Assembly (NCBI GenBank): GCA_964057225.1
Contig: OZ059900.1
Span: 16,693,638 to 16,757,637 of the forward strand
Length of the DNA stretch: 64,000 bases
Direction of reading: 5' to 3'
Source: Auanema rhodensis
Lineage: Eukaryota > Nematoda > Chromadorea > Rhabditida > Rhabditidae
Below the pieces are notes generated by a model. The model saw only the letters and a program-made list of their open reading frames with translations, was not told the origin of the DNA and did not search any database. The stretch's first letter is position 1; every line of letters starts with the position of its first letter. Shown in pieces: positions 63,952-64,000 of the stretch. The translations under genes and the position numbers were made by a program.

Positions 63952-64000
63952 CCCCTTATGGCTAATATTGATTAAATCGATTTTTGTTCATATGAGTCGT
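63952..64000. repeat. Partial monomer m188, first 49 bases
   Basis: The window ends at monomer position 49 (GAGTCGT). The 49 bases match the consensus, so the array continues past the window. Confidence 0.97.

Larger units (their letters stand above)
1..64000. repeat. Satellite DNA array, 342-bp monomer, about 187 tandem copies
   Basis: The whole window is a head-to-tail array. The marker CCCCTTATGG recurs at 1, 343, 685, 1027, 1369 and so on to 63952, always on the plus strand. There are 187 complete monomers and a 49-base partial one. By my tracking 178 monomers are exactly 342 bp, six are 341 bp and three are 343 bp, which accounts for the net shift of minus 3 at the last monomer. The consensus has 116 G+C of 342 (about 34%). 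Stop codons are frequent in every frame and no open frame of gene size exists. No stretch of more than a few bases departs from the monomer, so there is no inserted element. Such arrays are known from centromeres, pericentromeres and subtelomeres of eukaryotes; which one this is cannot be told from the sequence. Confidence 0.98.

Noticed and set aside
1-64000. CRISPR array
   Set aside because: Direct repeats are contiguous 342-bp units without unique spacers, far longer than CRISPR repeats, and no cas gene is present.
1-64000. Alpha satellite, because 342 is 2 x 171
   Set aside because: The monomer does not look like the alpha-satellite consensus I know, it has no convincing 171-bp half repeat, and it lacks a complete CENP-B box. 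The length match is treated as coincidence or as shared nucleosome phasing.
1-64000. LTR or other transposon tandemly amplified
   Set aside because: No terminal repeats, target duplications, primer-binding site or coding remnant is visible in the 342-bp unit.
1-64000. Replication origin, telomere or rDNA spacer repeat
   Set aside because: There is no telomeric motif, no rRNA sequence and no promoter-like element; nothing in the monomer singles out these functions.

Overview
The window is one uninterrupted block of satellite DNA. A 342-bp monomer is repeated head to tail, all in one orientation, from base 1 to base 64000: 187 complete copies plus 49 bases of a 188th. I found no gene, RNA gene, transposon, telomere repeat, inversion or unique sequence. 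Both ends lie inside the array, so its full length and flanks are unknown. The monomer is about 34% G+C (116 of 342 bases, 10 CpG). A long, homogeneous array organised in higher-order repeats (HORs) points to a eukaryotic centromeric, pericentromeric or subtelomeric/heterochromatic region. I cannot name the species or match the monomer to a named family; plant or animal are both open.

Monomer position 1 is the first C of CCCCTTATGG, which is base 1 of the window. Copies differ at a few diagnostic sites, and I use these to define my own classes. A is the consensus. B has 78C, 96C, 115G, usually 176C, and mostly 301A. C has 155C, 263T and usually 301A. D has 115G and 174G. E has 78A and 132G, usually with 235C. 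F has 78C and 96C without 115G. The rest are mixtures. Monomers are numbered m1 to m187.

Layout: 1-2394 mixed A/B/D. 2395-7178 a 7-monomer HOR in two tandem copies. 7179-12307 mixed, with the start of a B/A dimer cassette. 12308-23251 a 15-monomer HOR followed by a 17-monomer second copy with one extra dimer. 23252-27697 A/B/C/D mixture with a duplicated dimer. 27698-31460 transition into the E/F zone. 31461-43430 an 18-monomer HOR, twice, with a nested 5-monomer step. 43431-45824 mixed. 45825-49244 a 5-monomer HOR, twice. 49245-54374 an 8-monomer HOR, nearly twice. 54375-58138 a 4-monomer HOR, twice, then a 2-monomer step. 58139-61216 a rearranged copy of the transition block. 61217-64000 a return to the class order seen near 7179-9571.

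The pieces make sense as repeated unequal exchange or conversion in one array. Private mutations are copied together in blocks of 2 to 18 monomers, chimeric monomers mark crossover points, and length changes are rare (178 of 187 monomers are exactly 342 bp). No encoded system is present; the interest lies in the array's recorded history. Diagnostic sites were read by eye, so 'same' means no difference noticed, not a computed identity.
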